Source: Ulota crispa (lineage: Eukaryota; Streptophyta; Bryopsida; Orthotrichales; Orthotrichaceae). From it: a stretch of 64,000 bases of DNA. How positions within the stretch are numbered: the stretch's first letter is position 1; each line of letters opens with the position of its first letter. This document shows, piece after piece, positions 22,484-33,483 of the stretch. The notes beneath the pieces were generated by a model. That model was not told where the DNA came from. It saw only the letters and a program-made list of their open reading frames with translations, and ran no database searches. The stretch is from the NCBI GenBank assembly GCA_963920765.1, contig OY987245.1, forward strand, positions 5,224,727 through 5,288,726, read 5' to 3'. Both the position numbers and the translations under genes were made by a program.

Positions 22484-22557
22484 AACACCATCATAGGTAA
22501 ATTGGGAAAAAAAAAACATTCTGGGACTTTCACTATGTCTGTCATTTTGTAATATCA
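22484..22557. mobile_element. Truncated MITE fragment, copy c
   Basis: One end, AACACCATCATAGGTAAATT, followed by ACATTCTGGGACTTTCACTA, matches the reversed right half of copies a and b. The other end is missing. It starts about 5 bases after the stop codon of S1-type gene 2 and therefore probably forms its 3' UTR. Confidence 0.65.
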
Positions 22558-22561
22558 GAGT

Positions 22562-22685
22562 TCAACGCCATATTCATTAAATTGGGAATTTTGTAACATT
22601 TTGGGTTTAAAGTGACCAACTTAAACCGATCGTTTTTATACAACTTGGGAATCTAGTTTTCTCAATTTAATGAACATGGTGTTGT
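22562..22685. mobile_element. Short related MITE, copy d
   Basis: CAACGCCATATTCATTAAATTGGG-like left end pairs with CTCAATTTAATGAACATGGTGTTG-like right end over about 24 bases with few mismatches. The unit is 124 bp long, non-coding, and a diverged small relative of the neighbouring family. Confidence 0.6.
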
Positions 22686-23100
22686 TGTTACTCTAGGCAA
22701 ATTTAGGCTATTGAACGGTACAAGTGGATGGACAAATCAGATTGAATAGATAGAAAACTATGTCCACTCTTGTTTCTTAGGGTATTTTTAGGGTCTTTGA
22801 TCTCAAAAGGGAAGAATCAAATCACAATTTTTTCATTTTTATTCATGATATGGTTTTAAATTCACATTTTGACTTCATGTTGGCAACAATGAGTGTCACC
22901 AACATGTACAAAGTAAGTTTTTTTCATCACTTTTTATTAATTTTTGAAATCAACTGTGAGTTGACTACATTGGACAGACATGAGCTCAATTAGGCACTTC
23001 AGGCGGACGAGCAACCGGACAAGCAACCACCCGGATAAGTAGTCCAATGTGACAACCATGTGTACAATTTAATTACAAAAAAACAAGAGTGCACTTTCTT
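22686..23100. other. AT-rich intergenic DNA
   Basis: No gene was recognised. The final part (AATTACAAAAAAACAAGAG and following) resembles the interior of MITE copies a and b, so part of this stretch is probably further repeat. Confidence 0.35.
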
Positions 23101-24222
23101 GTACAGTACCAATTAGTATTGATAGGTAGAACATGTTTTGGCATTCTAAAGAAGTTTGTATAACAAAAAATGTACGGGTCATTTCAATCTCATATTTTTT
23201 GAATATGATTATCATGCAATCCCAATTTTACCATACCAAATCGCAGTTACTAAAAATCAAAATTCTATTTTTGGTACGAATTTTTGTGTCGTAATCACAA
23301 TTCTACAAAAAAGTTGATTAAAACACATTGATGATGAATTTTTAAGATTTAATTGCATGGATAGGTAGGAGACATCCAAACACACATCTTTCCTTTTAAC
23401 AAACATCTTCAAAAAGTTCAAAATTATGTCAATGGAGGTTCAAATGCTGGAGTAATCATGACCAAATTTTGTAAAATAAATATCTCCATTTTTTAATTAA
23501 CTTTTGGCAAAATAAACAAATCATCATGTTCAAAGGTATAGATATAATCATAATGTGTGAGTCAAATAGCACAATTTAATTACCATACATAATTATCTAT
23601 TTTACTAGATTTAGTCATGATCACTCCAACATTTGAACCTCTATTGAAATAATTTTGAACTTTTTGAAGATATTTGTTAAAAGGAAAAATGTGTGTTAGG
23701 ATGTCTTCTACCTATCCATGCAATCAAATCTTAAAAATTCATCACTAGTGTGTTTTGATCAACTTTCTTGTAAAATTGTGATCTTGAAACAAAAACTCGT
23801 ACCAAAAATAGAATTTTGATTTTTAGTAACTAAGATTTGGTATGGTCAATTGGGATTGTATGAGAAATGCGATATCCGTTAATTTGGGAAAAATGGTACA
23901 TTTTGGGATTTTCAGGAAGTGAATCAGGAAGTTTGAGGTGATCACCTCAAATTGACACGTGCCCTCACCTAAGAGGAGGGATTTGCGAGGGAAAAAATCT
24001 TAGTAGCTCATATTGAATCTGATACCTTCAAATATGGTTTTAAAGTAATTTTTTGGGTTTGAGGGGAAAACAAAGTGGGACCCTTGTTTTTCCCAAATTA
24101 ACAAATATTGCGTTGAGAATTAGATATCAAAATTATGAGATTAAAACAACTTTTAATTTTTTTGTTATACAAACTTCTTTGAAATGCCAAAATAGGTTCT
24201 ACCTATCAATACTAACTGGTAC
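23101..24222. repeat. Large inverted repeat with a MITE inserted in one arm
   Basis: Arm 1 (23101-23485) and arm 2 (23596-24222) are long imperfect reverse complements. For example GATAGGTAGAACATGTTTTGG in arm 1 faces CCAAAATAGGTTCTACCTATC in arm 2, and GGTTCAAATGCTGGAG faces CTCCAACATTTGAACC. Arm 2 is longer because a MITE of the ACACCATATT family (about 23866-24120) is inserted in it. The roughly 110-bp centre is unpaired. No protein is encoded. Confidence 0.75.
23866..24120. mobile_element. MITE copy e, nested in the inverted repeat
   Basis: Ends AATGCGATATCCGTTAATTT and CCCAAATTAACAAATATTGC face one another. The interior (GTGATCACCTCAAATTGACA, GTGCCCTCACCTAAGAGGAG, AAAAAATCTTAGT) is shared with copies f and g. 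Insertion in one arm of the large inverted repeat shows it arrived later than that repeat. Confidence 0.65.
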
Positions 24223-24292
24223 TATACAAATGTGAAGTCCTAGTGATTGCCTCCAAAAATTTCAAATAATTACGACTTTGAGCTATAGCTAT

Positions 24293-24555
24293 GAACACCA
24301 TATTAGATAAATTGGGAAAAACAGTACATTTTGGGACTTTTAAGAATTAAGGTGATCACCTTAATTTGAGCTCCAGCGTTTTTTTTTTTGGTACCCATGC
24401 CCTCACTTGAGGGGAGGAATTTGGGAGGGAAAAAATCTTAGTGATTCAGACTTAATCTGATACCTTCAAATCTGGTTTAAGGTAACATTTTGAGTTTAAG
24501 GTGGAGAACAAAATGATCCCTCCGTTTTTCCCAATTTACCTAATATGGTGTTCTG
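24293..24555. mobile_element. ACACCATATT-family MITE, copy f
   Basis: Left GAACACCATATTAGATAAAT and right TTTACCTAATATGGTGTTC are inverted. The interior is shared with copies e (same orientation) and g (opposite orientation). About 263 bp, non-coding. Confidence 0.75.
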
Positions 24556-25491
24556 GGCATAATGCCGCAGGACGGGGAATCACGGCAAGGTGCCCTGCAC
24601 AGGTTTGCAGTACTTGGTGTGCAGCCTGTCAAGCGAGGTCAGCCGGGACTGTATCTCCGGCGTTCCCCTGTTGAAGTGTGCCGTTGTATATTAGACATGG
24701 TCGACTTGAATTCTCTTTGTGTAAAGGCTTGGAGTTCTTCCTGGCTGATTTTCTCTTTAGCATCCCTCAGAAATTGTATACTCTCGAAGTCTCGATAGTA
24801 AAATAATTGCAGTTTGCAATTAGGCCGGAATGGCCAGTTCACCATGTAAACTGTTCTGCAAAGGTTCTAATAAAAGCATACAAAATTTGGGTCTCCCGGT
24901 GAGTTGATGTGATTGACCTTCGCTGTGTATGAATGCAGAACGGCCTTCAACAATATGACTGTTAAGTTTTTGCTTATAAATTTACAGAAAGGGAAGGCAA
25001 GATTCTTTGTGGCTCTAAAATTAACGTTTAATTTAGCCTTGGAACAGTTGGAAGTACAACTCAGTTTTTTCTTTCAGTGGTTATCGTTGAAAGGATCAAT
25101 ACAATCGAGCAGTTATTTCACTGGAGGTCGTTCTTTTCGAGTGCAGCAACGAAGCAACATGATGCTCTCTCTCATCAGCTTGTTTACCCGTGTAGCAAAA
25201 ATGCAGATGTAGCTAAATTTATGAAGATTAGAAGGTGAACCCCAGTTCTGGTGATTGGAAGGTAAGTGATTTCTGAGTAGCAACAAACGCAATGACGTAA
25301 TATATCAGACAGTGTTCTCACTTCAACATACATTTCTTTTATTCACAAATGCAAGACACGAATTTGTAGAATTTCTTAGAATATCTTGCTACCTTCTTCT
25401 AAGCTTCCTGAATGTTTATATAATTGTCTTGTTCATAAAGAAGCAATGCTCTTGCCCGTGACAAAAAGAATTTAGAACTGTAGAACAACTT
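24556..25491. other. Intergenic; one exon-like frame of unknown origin
   Basis: A minus-strand frame at 24845-24639 (starting MVNWPFRPNCKLQLFYYRDF) looks more protein-like in composition than its surroundings but is short and unrecognised. It could be a captured exon or a gene relic. 24850-25490 shows nothing recognisable. Confidence 0.2.
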
Positions 25492-25750
25492 AAACACCAT
25501 ATTAAGTAATCTGGGCAAAAGGGAGGTACCATTCTGTACTCTACCTTAAACCCAAAAAGTTACCTTAAATCACATTCAAAGGTATCAAATTTAGTTTGAG
25601 CCACTAAGATTTTTTCCCTCGCAAATTCTTCCTCTTAGGTGATGGCACGTGTACCAAAAAAATGTTGGAGCTCGGTTTTAAGAGATCACCTAAAACCTTC
25701 AAAAGTCCCAAAAAGTACCTTTTTGCCCAAATTACTTGATATGGCGCTCT
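25492..25750. mobile_element. ACACCATATT-family MITE, copy g
   Basis: Left AAACACCATATTAAGTAATC and right AATTACTTGATATGGCGCT are inverted. The interior matches copies e and f in reverse orientation (CTCGCAAATTCTTCCTCTTA, GATGGCACGTGTACC). Confidence 0.7.
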
Positions 25751-25917
25751 TATCAACTGTGTTTTAGGAACTACCTACATATATGGATTAGTTCATAAAC
25801 ATCATCCCTCCATACCACTCCCAAATGGGGTTTTCATTATTATCTCAATTGGCTAAAAACCCAACTAAATGTACAAATTATTCTATTTCAACATTTATCA
25901 TGCTAATAAATTTTTGG

Positions 25918-26855
25918 TTAACCCCTAAAGGACTATTGTCCCTGCGGGGGATAGGTGGGAGTTTGGGCATGTACCTTTGGATAAGCTACTTTGTGTGATT
26001 TTTGAAACTTTTATTGAAGGTGGGGAATTCAAAGATCTACGTGGGCATCTAATTTTTTCCTCATTCCAACAATTATTGAAAAAGTTATGCATGAAAATCT
26101 AAAAAGCAAGGAAGGATTGCCTGCCTAGGCAGCCCAAAAACTTATTTAAAAATTAATTTTTTTTTAAATTAAAATTTGAAATTGGTTCTTTAGATTTTTT
26201 TATACATGAGAAGCTTTGAATCATTCAATTTCAAAATCAACGACATGAAAGTTATGAGGAGTTTTTGTTTGCAGGCAATTATGGAATCTCTACTCTAAAA
26301 TAAACTTTGAAGTCCTTTGTTTTACTCAATTTTTATTATTTTGGAAAAGAACAAAACCCAAAGGATGTAGATTGTTTATCACAACATTATGACTGTTGGG
26401 ATTTGCATTTTTCATTTTAATAATTAAATTCTTAACAATTTAGTGATTTGACTCATTCTCTACTTCTTTTTACTTATTGATTTTTCCTATGTGTTGTGTA
26501 GCTCCAATTGATTTGAAAATTCTCCCACACATAGCTAACTTGATCTCCTATATGAGAAACATAAAGCGCAAAGTTGTGTAGAGCAATTATTTTCATGTAA
26601 GAATGGTCAAAGGCTTCTGAAATTTTGGGGCAGCATGAAAACTAACTTTTCTTTTCACTTTAAAAGTAAATATCTCACTCATGTCCATCTGAAATGACCT
26701 GATTTTTCTTCCACGGGTACCTAATCTAGTCTAGGGCAAGATCTTACAATTGGATTTCCCAAATTTTCAAAAAAAATTACCTTCTTACTAACCCCCCAAT
26801 AGTGGCAATTTTGAGTGATTTTCACTAAAAAATGGCTTAGTCCTTCGGGGGTTAA
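25918..26855. mobile_element. TTAA-ended element, 938 bp
   Basis: The left end TTAACCCCTAAAGGACTA matches the reverse complement of the right end TAGTCCTTCGGGGGTTAA at 16 of 18 positions. The left 150 bp resembles sequence near 17250. The interior encodes nothing recognisable. It is non-autonomous. Confidence 0.7.
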
Positions 26856-27092
26856 ACATTTTGCTAAATTTTGCCACATCTATGAACGATGCTCCAAAAC
26901 TTCTATCTCCAAACTGAGCAATCAGTGAATGACAACTTGTGGCTTGATCCCCATGCATGCAAATGACAATAGCACTGGCTGACAATCCGCATACTCGCTA
27001 GCTGTTTGCCATTTTTTTTATTCACCTTCCAGTCACCAAAAGTTCAAAACCCTACAAAAAGCCACACCGCAATCCCCAAACACTACAAACTC
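26856..27092. other. Downstream of STPGR gene 1
   Basis: Short stretch containing the likely 3' UTR of the minus-strand STPGR gene. Nothing else was recognised. Confidence 0.4.
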
Positions 27093-29727
27093 TCACATGG
27101 ACTCGCAATCACAATACGAGTAATTGCCGCGGGTCTTGTGCTGGTCAGGGCGGTGCCGCGGATGGCGCCCCAAAATGCTGTACGCGGGGCTGTCACTCTT
27201 GGGCCTCACGTGATAACTCCCGGGTCCAGGATTGTCATTGCCGCAACCAACCCCAAAGCGCTTGGCAATGCTGTATGCGGGAATGCAGTTGTGGAGACCG
27301 GGATTGTACGACCCAGGGCCAGGGTTGGCATCGCCGGAGCGTGACTTGGTGCGCATGGCGAGGCTGTAACTGGGCGCGTCGCTTTGGAGCCGCTGCTCAT
27401 AGCTCCCAGGGCCGGGGACTTTGTCACTGCTACCACTTGGCAAGCGGTTGGCAATGCTGTACGACGCGCTTGGGCTCAGTCCGTGGCTGTAGCTCCCTGG
27501 ACCGGGATAGTTGTCGCGAGACCTGTCATCAATACATGCATTTTATCATTCCATTATATTCTTCTTTGTTCAATTGAGTGGATAGTGGACACCCCACTTT
27601 TGTGCTCAAGGCAACGGTAAGCTTATATAGCATTATATCGTGCCTAAATTTTTTCACAAACTTCATTTACTAAATCGCAACGGGCAAGTACAGGGATGTG
27701 ACCCTTCTTAGCCCACAGGCATTCATTGTTCAACTAAGTGGAAAAAACTCCATTCTATGACGAACTTTCTACGTATGTGAAACATTCTGATTGGTCTTGT
27801 ACTTCAACAAGCTTGTTGTGCACTTGTTAGCATTTATAAGTAGTTTTGTGACATAGCCACTTTAGTAACTCTTGTCAAAATTGATATGTTTGAGTAAATT
27901 TGTTTAAAAGATTTGTGCAATTGACTGTTGCTCATTTGGCTTTTTGAATGGAGCTCACATAACAAAATCAACATTGTGTGATGTTGAATAGTTGTTGGTT
28001 ATTTTATGTTAGGTATTGCATGCAATGTACAAGGGAAATAACAGTGTGTAATTGCATTCACTAAAAAAAATGTGTCTTAAATCAATTGCAAATGTCTTAA
28101 ACAACTATAATTGAGTCATTGTATAGTTGTTTAAGACATTTGTAATCTTTGTGAACTAGTCATTTAGGTTATATTTTCTTTTTAGTGTTTGTAACTTGGT
28201 ATGACTTGCACCCATTTCAGAACCATAACCTATCACATCAATCTAAGCCATTTTTTAGGATTTGCACAAGATAAGTGACATGACTATAGGATGTCTTGAA
28301 GTACATCATAAAATGGATTACTTCTCAAGAGGAAAATTGCTTAGCTTTTACTATATTTGTGTAAATGTACCATGGAAGATGCCTTGGTGAATGTAGATTA
28401 AAAAATTACAACGGTGAAAAAGAAAAGTTTGCATAAAAGAAAGGGGAACCACATAATGGCAATCGTTGAAACCCTCTTCCAGTGGACTGCTTTAGAGACA
28501 AGCAATGAGAGCATAAAAAGCTACATATGTAATTAATGCGAGGATACTTTCGGATGCATCTACTCAAGAAGCCCATGTTATGATTACTATCGTGATTACA
28601 AAAGAAAGAAGGTAGACAGAGGTGACGAGGTGTACATCACCCACCCCACCAATTGTACTATAAACAAGATAGGGCCATAAAAAGCCCAGAAAACCAAGTC
28701 TTGTAGACTTTTCACAAACAAAAGAAAGCCTCCTGCATAAGAGCCGCTTATGTGTTCGCTGTAATGATTTCTAATCTTCCCAACATCAAATATGAATTAT
28801 ATTTGGATTTGTACTCTTTGGGCTATTTCAACAACTGGAACCAAAATGACAATTAGACTTCTCATAAAAACATTATATGTAGATACAGGTTTTACTTTTG
28901 GGCAGGGCCTGGTCCAAGCAGAGAGACAGTGTGTAACAAAAGGAAAGGTGAGCGCACCTGCTTCCGGGCTTGGCAGCGAGGCTGTACGCAGGCGCGCCGG
29001 ACCGGCGAAGCGGGTCGTACTCGCCAGGACCAGGGATACAGTCGCGGGACCCGTCGGCCAGCCTTCGGGAAATGGAGTAGGAGACGCCGCGGTCGTTCCG
29101 GTCGGGGTTATAAGACCCAGGTCCCGGATTCGCGTCCAAAGGCGCGGTGCCACAGCGCTTGGCGAGGCTGTAGGCCGGCACACAGGAATGAAGATTGGGG
29201 TCGTAAGAGCCGGGGCCCGGAATGGGATCGCCCTTGGCACTCTGAGGACGCAAGGCGATGCTGTAACTGGGAGCGCCGGAGTTGAGCCGGCTGTTGTACG
29301 CGCCGGGACCGGGCGTGTTGGGCTTGGAAGCACCGCGCATGCGCGCTGCCAAGGAGTACGCGGGCCCGCTGATGCCCGTCCGAACCTCGTAGCTCCCGGG
29401 GCCAGGGTTCCTGTCACCCGCGCCGCCACAGAATTTGCTGGCGATGCTGTACGACGGTGGGCTCTGCTTCGTGTAGGTGACCTCGGAGGTGTACGCGCCA
29501 GGACCCGGGAACTGATCCTTGGAGCGGGCGCCGAATCGCGACGGAATGGTGTAGGATGGGCCGCACCGCGCGAGCCTGGGGTCGTACGCGCCTGGGCCTG
29601 GCTGTGGCGCGTTGTTAGCGTTTGGGAACTTTTGGCCGATGGAATAGATGGGCGCCGCGCGTGTGGTGTATCTGTCTCGCGTGCAGTACGCTCCTGGCCC
29701 TGGATTGTCGTTCCATACCTCATCCAT
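27093..29727 (-). CDS. STPGR (SHIPPO-type) sperm-tail protein 1
   Basis: Two exons, 29727-28958 and 27522-27093, join in frame to 399 aa. The donor is AAGCAG|GTGCGC, the acceptor TTGATGACAG|GTCTCG, and the intron is about 1.4 kb. The protein is built from 12 sperm-tail PG-rich repeats with cores such as NPGPGAY, FPGPGAY, NPGPGSY and IPGPGEY, each followed by a (P)xYSxxxR segment. Eight are in exon 1 and four in exon 2. In animals and algae STPGR proteins (ODF3/CIMAP-like) lie in or on axonemal microtubules. In a plant this points to male gametes with flagella. The start is taken at MDEVWNDNPGPGAY, which matches the start of the paralogue at 32297; another in-frame ATG at 29772 would add 15 residues. 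Exons are very GC-rich, which creates long meaningless frames on the other strand. Confidence 0.88.
27523..28957 (-). other. Intron of STPGR gene 1, with a 20-bp hairpin
   Basis: The AT-rich intron separates repeats 8 and 9. It contains a perfect inverted repeat, AAATGTCTTAAACAACTATA at 28090-28109 and its reverse complement at 28122-28141, with a 12-base loop. No coding sequence was recognised inside. Confidence 0.7.
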
Positions 29728-32296
29728 CGCTACTCGATCTCCGTGCTTACTCGATCGTTCGGCCTGGCGCAACTCGTAGGTTCAGCCGCTTACTCAAGTA
29801 CCCCGCCATGTCTCATACGAGACCGGCACACGATTCCTCTATTGCATTCAATCCATGGTACACGGGTTTGGAAATCGATGAGCCATAAACGTTCGTGTTC
29901 ACATTCCTTGCTTGCCGAGGAGAATGTCAATCTGCTGGCATGGACAGCAGCATTGATACAGCAAATGTAGCTTCTCGGATATCCTTTGAATCGACCTGCC
30001 GCCACACGTGAACATTTTGGCTTAGAAATCACATCTGCCCATCTTTTCCGAAAAGCATGCACACAATTCCTCTGTTGTAATCAAATTTTAACAATTCAAA
30101 CATCTGGACATCGAGCTTCTCTACTTCGGGTTCAGTTTTCTCGCATGCCGTGCGAGGCTGCGAGATATTGAAGCGGTGTTGCAAATGCAGACTTCTGGGC
30201 AAAAAAAACCTTTGGGTATGCAGCGACTTCTGGAATCTAGGACGAAATGCTCGTATCTTGGAGCTGGGAAGGCATGATGCTGCGATTAGTTGAAAGCAAT
30301 GCTTACATTCTTAACTCAGCTTTATCCAAACAGAGTTCACAAACTCGATCCAGCTGGTTCTCAAAATTTGGGTTATCTGGGCTGAGAGTCGGAACCGGTT
30401 TGCTTCTCCTTGGCAACCACGGGTCGCCTGCCCACAATGAACTAAATTTCAGGCTTCCTTAAGCCAAGCCCTCAAGTGGTGCTATAACTGTTCTTTAAAA
30501 CGTAAGTTTAGTGAAACCGACAGAAATTCACAAAATGGGGATTATTCAAAATACTGGTGTGCGAATTTGGCGCTGACTCAAAGTCAAATGCAGTATGATT
30601 GCGAGGTTTTCTGAACTTTTCTCATGTGCACGCTAGCGTTGTCGTTTCTCACTACATTTAGCTGTCAGCTGCAGTAAACGTTCCTAATCTTGAGTTGCAT
30701 TCTGTTTAAGCCCTTTGATGGATTAGTAGATAGTGACTCTTTTATTTCGTTTCTGTCCTTGCACGAGAGTATTTTGGCAGTAGAAACTATGCTTACCTTG
30801 AGTCTTGAAGTGTTCAGAGTTTTTAGAATTGTTCATTAGGCATTAACTAATACAATTCATTTCACTTTGGGAGGGACAACGCCTAACCAAGAAATGAGAA
30901 CTCCACAGATTCTGTGCAAGAAATTTTAGTACTCAGCAAGAGCACGCGTGCAAGATCATCAGTTAACCTTCACTATATGAGTAGTAGACAACGATGGCAA
31001 ATGACAGAGTGTTTATTACAAAACCTATATTTGATATCATATTTTGTGATGTGTTATATAAGCACTATGCATGGAGAAAAAGAGTAGGCCTGCCACGTAT
31101 GTACTTTTAACTTTTTTTTCTAATCAAAGGGCTGACAATGAGCTACACAGAGTTTGTTGATATCAATTAGGAAATTCCGCAAAGGTCAAAGCTTTAATCA
31201 TATTTCCCACTTAAAACTCAAAGAGGCGTACTTGCTTTACTATTGCAAAATAATATGCTTATTCATAAAAAGTTTGGTTTCGTAGAATGTGCCTCAATAT
31301 GCGAAATAGATGTGATAAGATTAAGTTTATGAATTCTTTTGCAACTAAGTCCATGCGTAGCAGATGAGAATAGGCATGGACAATTGAGGAAACTGTTGAC
31401 AACCAATCCGCGCCATGAAGAGGCACGTTTGAAAGGCCATGTCCGCTTCTCCCCCACTCACTGACCCATCCTACTCTCCGACGCATCACAGCGAGATCAG
31501 TCGACCGATGTCAGCTAGCAGACCAATCTCCGAGCTACTGCAAGAGTATGATCAACCGACGGCAATCTCAATGATGCCAAGGTAAGAGATCGATCAACGA
31601 GCTTCAGTCTGATCGAAGCTTTCGAAACTCCAGCATTCTACAGCAAGAGCGTTGTCGTTCAACCCCAAGTCTTATGATGCCAATTCATGGCATTGATCAC
31701 TCAGTATCTGCCAATGCATGAAATCCCGGCTAAATATCCCCTGCTTCACCAGCAAGGGCAGGATCACCGCAGTCTGGATGAGTTCTGAGATCGATCTACC
31801 AGTTTCAGTCAGTTTCGAACAAATTCACTCCATGGAGCAGCAAGAGCATATTTAATCAATAGCAATCAGAAGGATGCCAGTTTGTAGAGCTAAGATCACC
31901 CTCAATCCAGCAGGTATATCGACTGTGTAACGGCGTCCTAGTTTGAGAATCTCAGACTTGGTCCAATGCATTTTGTATGTGGGATGTGATCTTAGAGAGT
32001 ATAGCAAAACCTAACCCACACTTAGTAGTTTCAGCGGTTATTAAGAGTCCTTTCAATTGCTATATATAAGTTACTACTATCAGAGATATGATGACTACTT
32101 TACAAATCAGAAATAGAGATCATATCAAAAAAACCTGACAAAAATAAAGTTCACAACTCTCTTTACTAGTGTGTATTGGGTTGGAGGAGGAGCCAGCTTA
32201 TTGCCTGCTTCCCTAGAAGCCCTAAAAGCCACACAACAAAGCTCCGAGCCCCAATGCAGGGTCTGGATTGAGGATGCCCTTATAAGCGTTTGAAAA
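29728..32296. promoter_or_regulatory. Shared intergenic region between divergent STPGR genes
   Basis: About 2.6 kb separate the two head-to-head start codons. Promoters for both genes must lie here unless they are remote. At 31490-31910 there are diverged direct repeats with recurring blocks GAGATCGATC, CAGCAAGAGC and ATGATGCCAA-like sequence. No gene, RNA or TIR element was recognised. Confidence 0.4.
31490..31910. repeat. Diverged direct repeats upstream of STPGR gene 2
   Basis: Three loosely similar copies follow the order GAGATC-A/G-(A)TC...TTTCAGTC...GCAAGAG...TCAA...CAAT...GATGCCA...GATCAC. They start near 31490, 31588 and 31789. Copies differ strongly and spacing varies, so the repeat is old. 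It is seen by eye only. Confidence 0.4.
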
Positions 32297-32917
32297 ATGG
32301 GAGATGAGCTCTGGAACGATAACCCCGGGCCCGGAGCGTACTGCGTCAAGGACACCGTCACCAAAACGCAAGCACCCATCTACACACTCGGAGTGAAGCT
32401 CAACAGCGACGAAGACGACGACCTTCCAGGCCCAGGCACGTATTCGCCGCGCTTCCAAGACGCCGGCCCCTCGTACTCGCTCACGGCGCGCCTCGCGGGA
32501 CTGTCCAAAGACGACAGCATGCCGGGTCCTGGCGCCTACTCCTCCGACACGCGCTCCACGCAGTCGTGCCCGCCCGCGTACACCATCGCCAGTCGCTTGG
32601 GCGACGCCACGTCCAGCAAGAACCCGGGGCCCGGTGCGTACAGCCCTCACTTGAGCCCAGGTGGACCCAGCTTCAGCTTGCGTGCTCGCAGCGTCAGTGA
32701 CGGGGCTTTGGACCTGAACCCCGGACCCGGGACGTACGATCCTCACGTGCACAACTGTATTCCTGCTTACAGTTTGGGCAAGCGCCTCGGTGACAATGCT
32801 AAAGATGAGAATCCTGGCCCTGGTGCTTACAATACGCAGGGGAAGCGCAATGGTCCCGCGTTCACCATGCGCGGTCGGCTCGACAAGAAGCGACCTCCTG
32901 GACGTAACACGCGGTAG
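32297..32917 (+). CDS. STPGR (SHIPPO-type) sperm-tail protein 2
   Basis: A single exon of 206 aa with six sperm-tail PG-rich repeats: NPGPGAYC, LPGPGTYS, MPGPGAYS, NPGPGAYS, NPGPGTYD, NPGPGAYN, each with a following YSL or YT-type segment. The tail is basic (RLDKKRPPGRNTR). The N-terminus MGDELWNDNPGPGAYC and the phrase HNCIPAYSLGKR closely match protein 1 (MDEVWNDNPGPGAYC, HNCIPAYSIAKR), so the two are paralogues in head-to-head orientation. An axonemal role in sperm is inferred from the family. Stop codon TAG at 32915-32917. It is half the length of its neighbour and lacks an intron. Confidence 0.88.
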   Translation: MGDELWNDNPGPGAYCVKDTVTKTQAPIYTLGVKLNSDEDDDLPGPGTYSPRFQDAGPSYSLTARLAGLSKDDSMPGPGAYSSDTRSTQSCPPAYTIASRLGDATSSKNPGPGAYSPHLSPGGPSFSLRARSVSDGALDLNPGPGTYDPHVHNCIPAYSLGKRLGDNAKDENPGPGAYNTQGKRNGPAFTMRGRLDKKRPPGRNTR

Positions 32918-33257
32918 TTTTGTTACAGAATTAGCAGCCTCATGTGACCAGGATCTGCAGCGATTCGACAATTGCTGCGGGAGGTGATGGTGTCGAAAGC
33001 AGAGCTTGCTCACGCCATAGCCGGAGTTTCGCAAGCAAGCAGTTCCGAGGTGGTCTCCAGCCGCGGCAGATTGTCACTTCACCAGGTACAGTTCTACTCT
33101 TCACTCACTCACTCTCTAATTGCACTGCGTTCCACGTCCCACCTCTATAGACTCTAAAGGAGGGGTATTAGCAATATGAATGCAATCTAAGGTGTGTTTA
33201 AATGCATTTAATTTTCTTTCACTAATATTTCTCCTAACATCAAGTGTGAATATATCC
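32918..33257. other. Downstream of STPGR gene 2
   Basis: Contains the likely 3' UTR of STPGR gene 2. Small frames here have no recognised motif. Confidence 0.35.
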
Positions 33258-33483
33258 TAAGGTAATAAGAGCACCCAGTATCAATAATGTATCTAATTGC
33301 ATTACTCTTTACATAAAGTAGTCATTTTAGAATTTAAATTTAGATATGTCATAGATAGCTTATTATTGGTGACCAAAATGATAAGCTATTTATGGTGTAC
33401 CTAAATTCAAATTCTAGAATGATCACCTTGTGTAAAGAGTGACACCATTTGATACACTACTAATATTGGATGCTCCTACCTTA
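33258..33483. mobile_element. Foldback MITE with TAAGGTA ends, 226 bp
   Basis: Starts TAAGGTAATAAGAGCACCC and ends GGATGCTCCTACCTTA. The whole element is an imperfect palindrome: ATTACTCTTTACATAAAGTA in the left half faces TTGTGTAAAGAGTGACACC in the right, and ATAGCTTATTATT faces AATGATAAGCTAT. It would fold as one long hairpin and is a candidate small-RNA precursor. Confidence 0.75.

Noticed and set aside
28797..29723. 308-codon minus-strand frame overlapping the STPGR exon
   Set aside because: It is a second frame of the same exon; only the other minus-strand frame contains the regular PGPGxY repeats.
28792..29970. 392-codon plus-strand open frame
   Set aside because: It runs antisense to the STPGR exon, has no domain, and its openness follows from the GC-rich repeat codons on the real strand.
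32222..33034. 270-codon minus-strand frame
   Set aside because: Antisense shadow of STPGR gene 2, whose plus-strand frame shows the family repeats.
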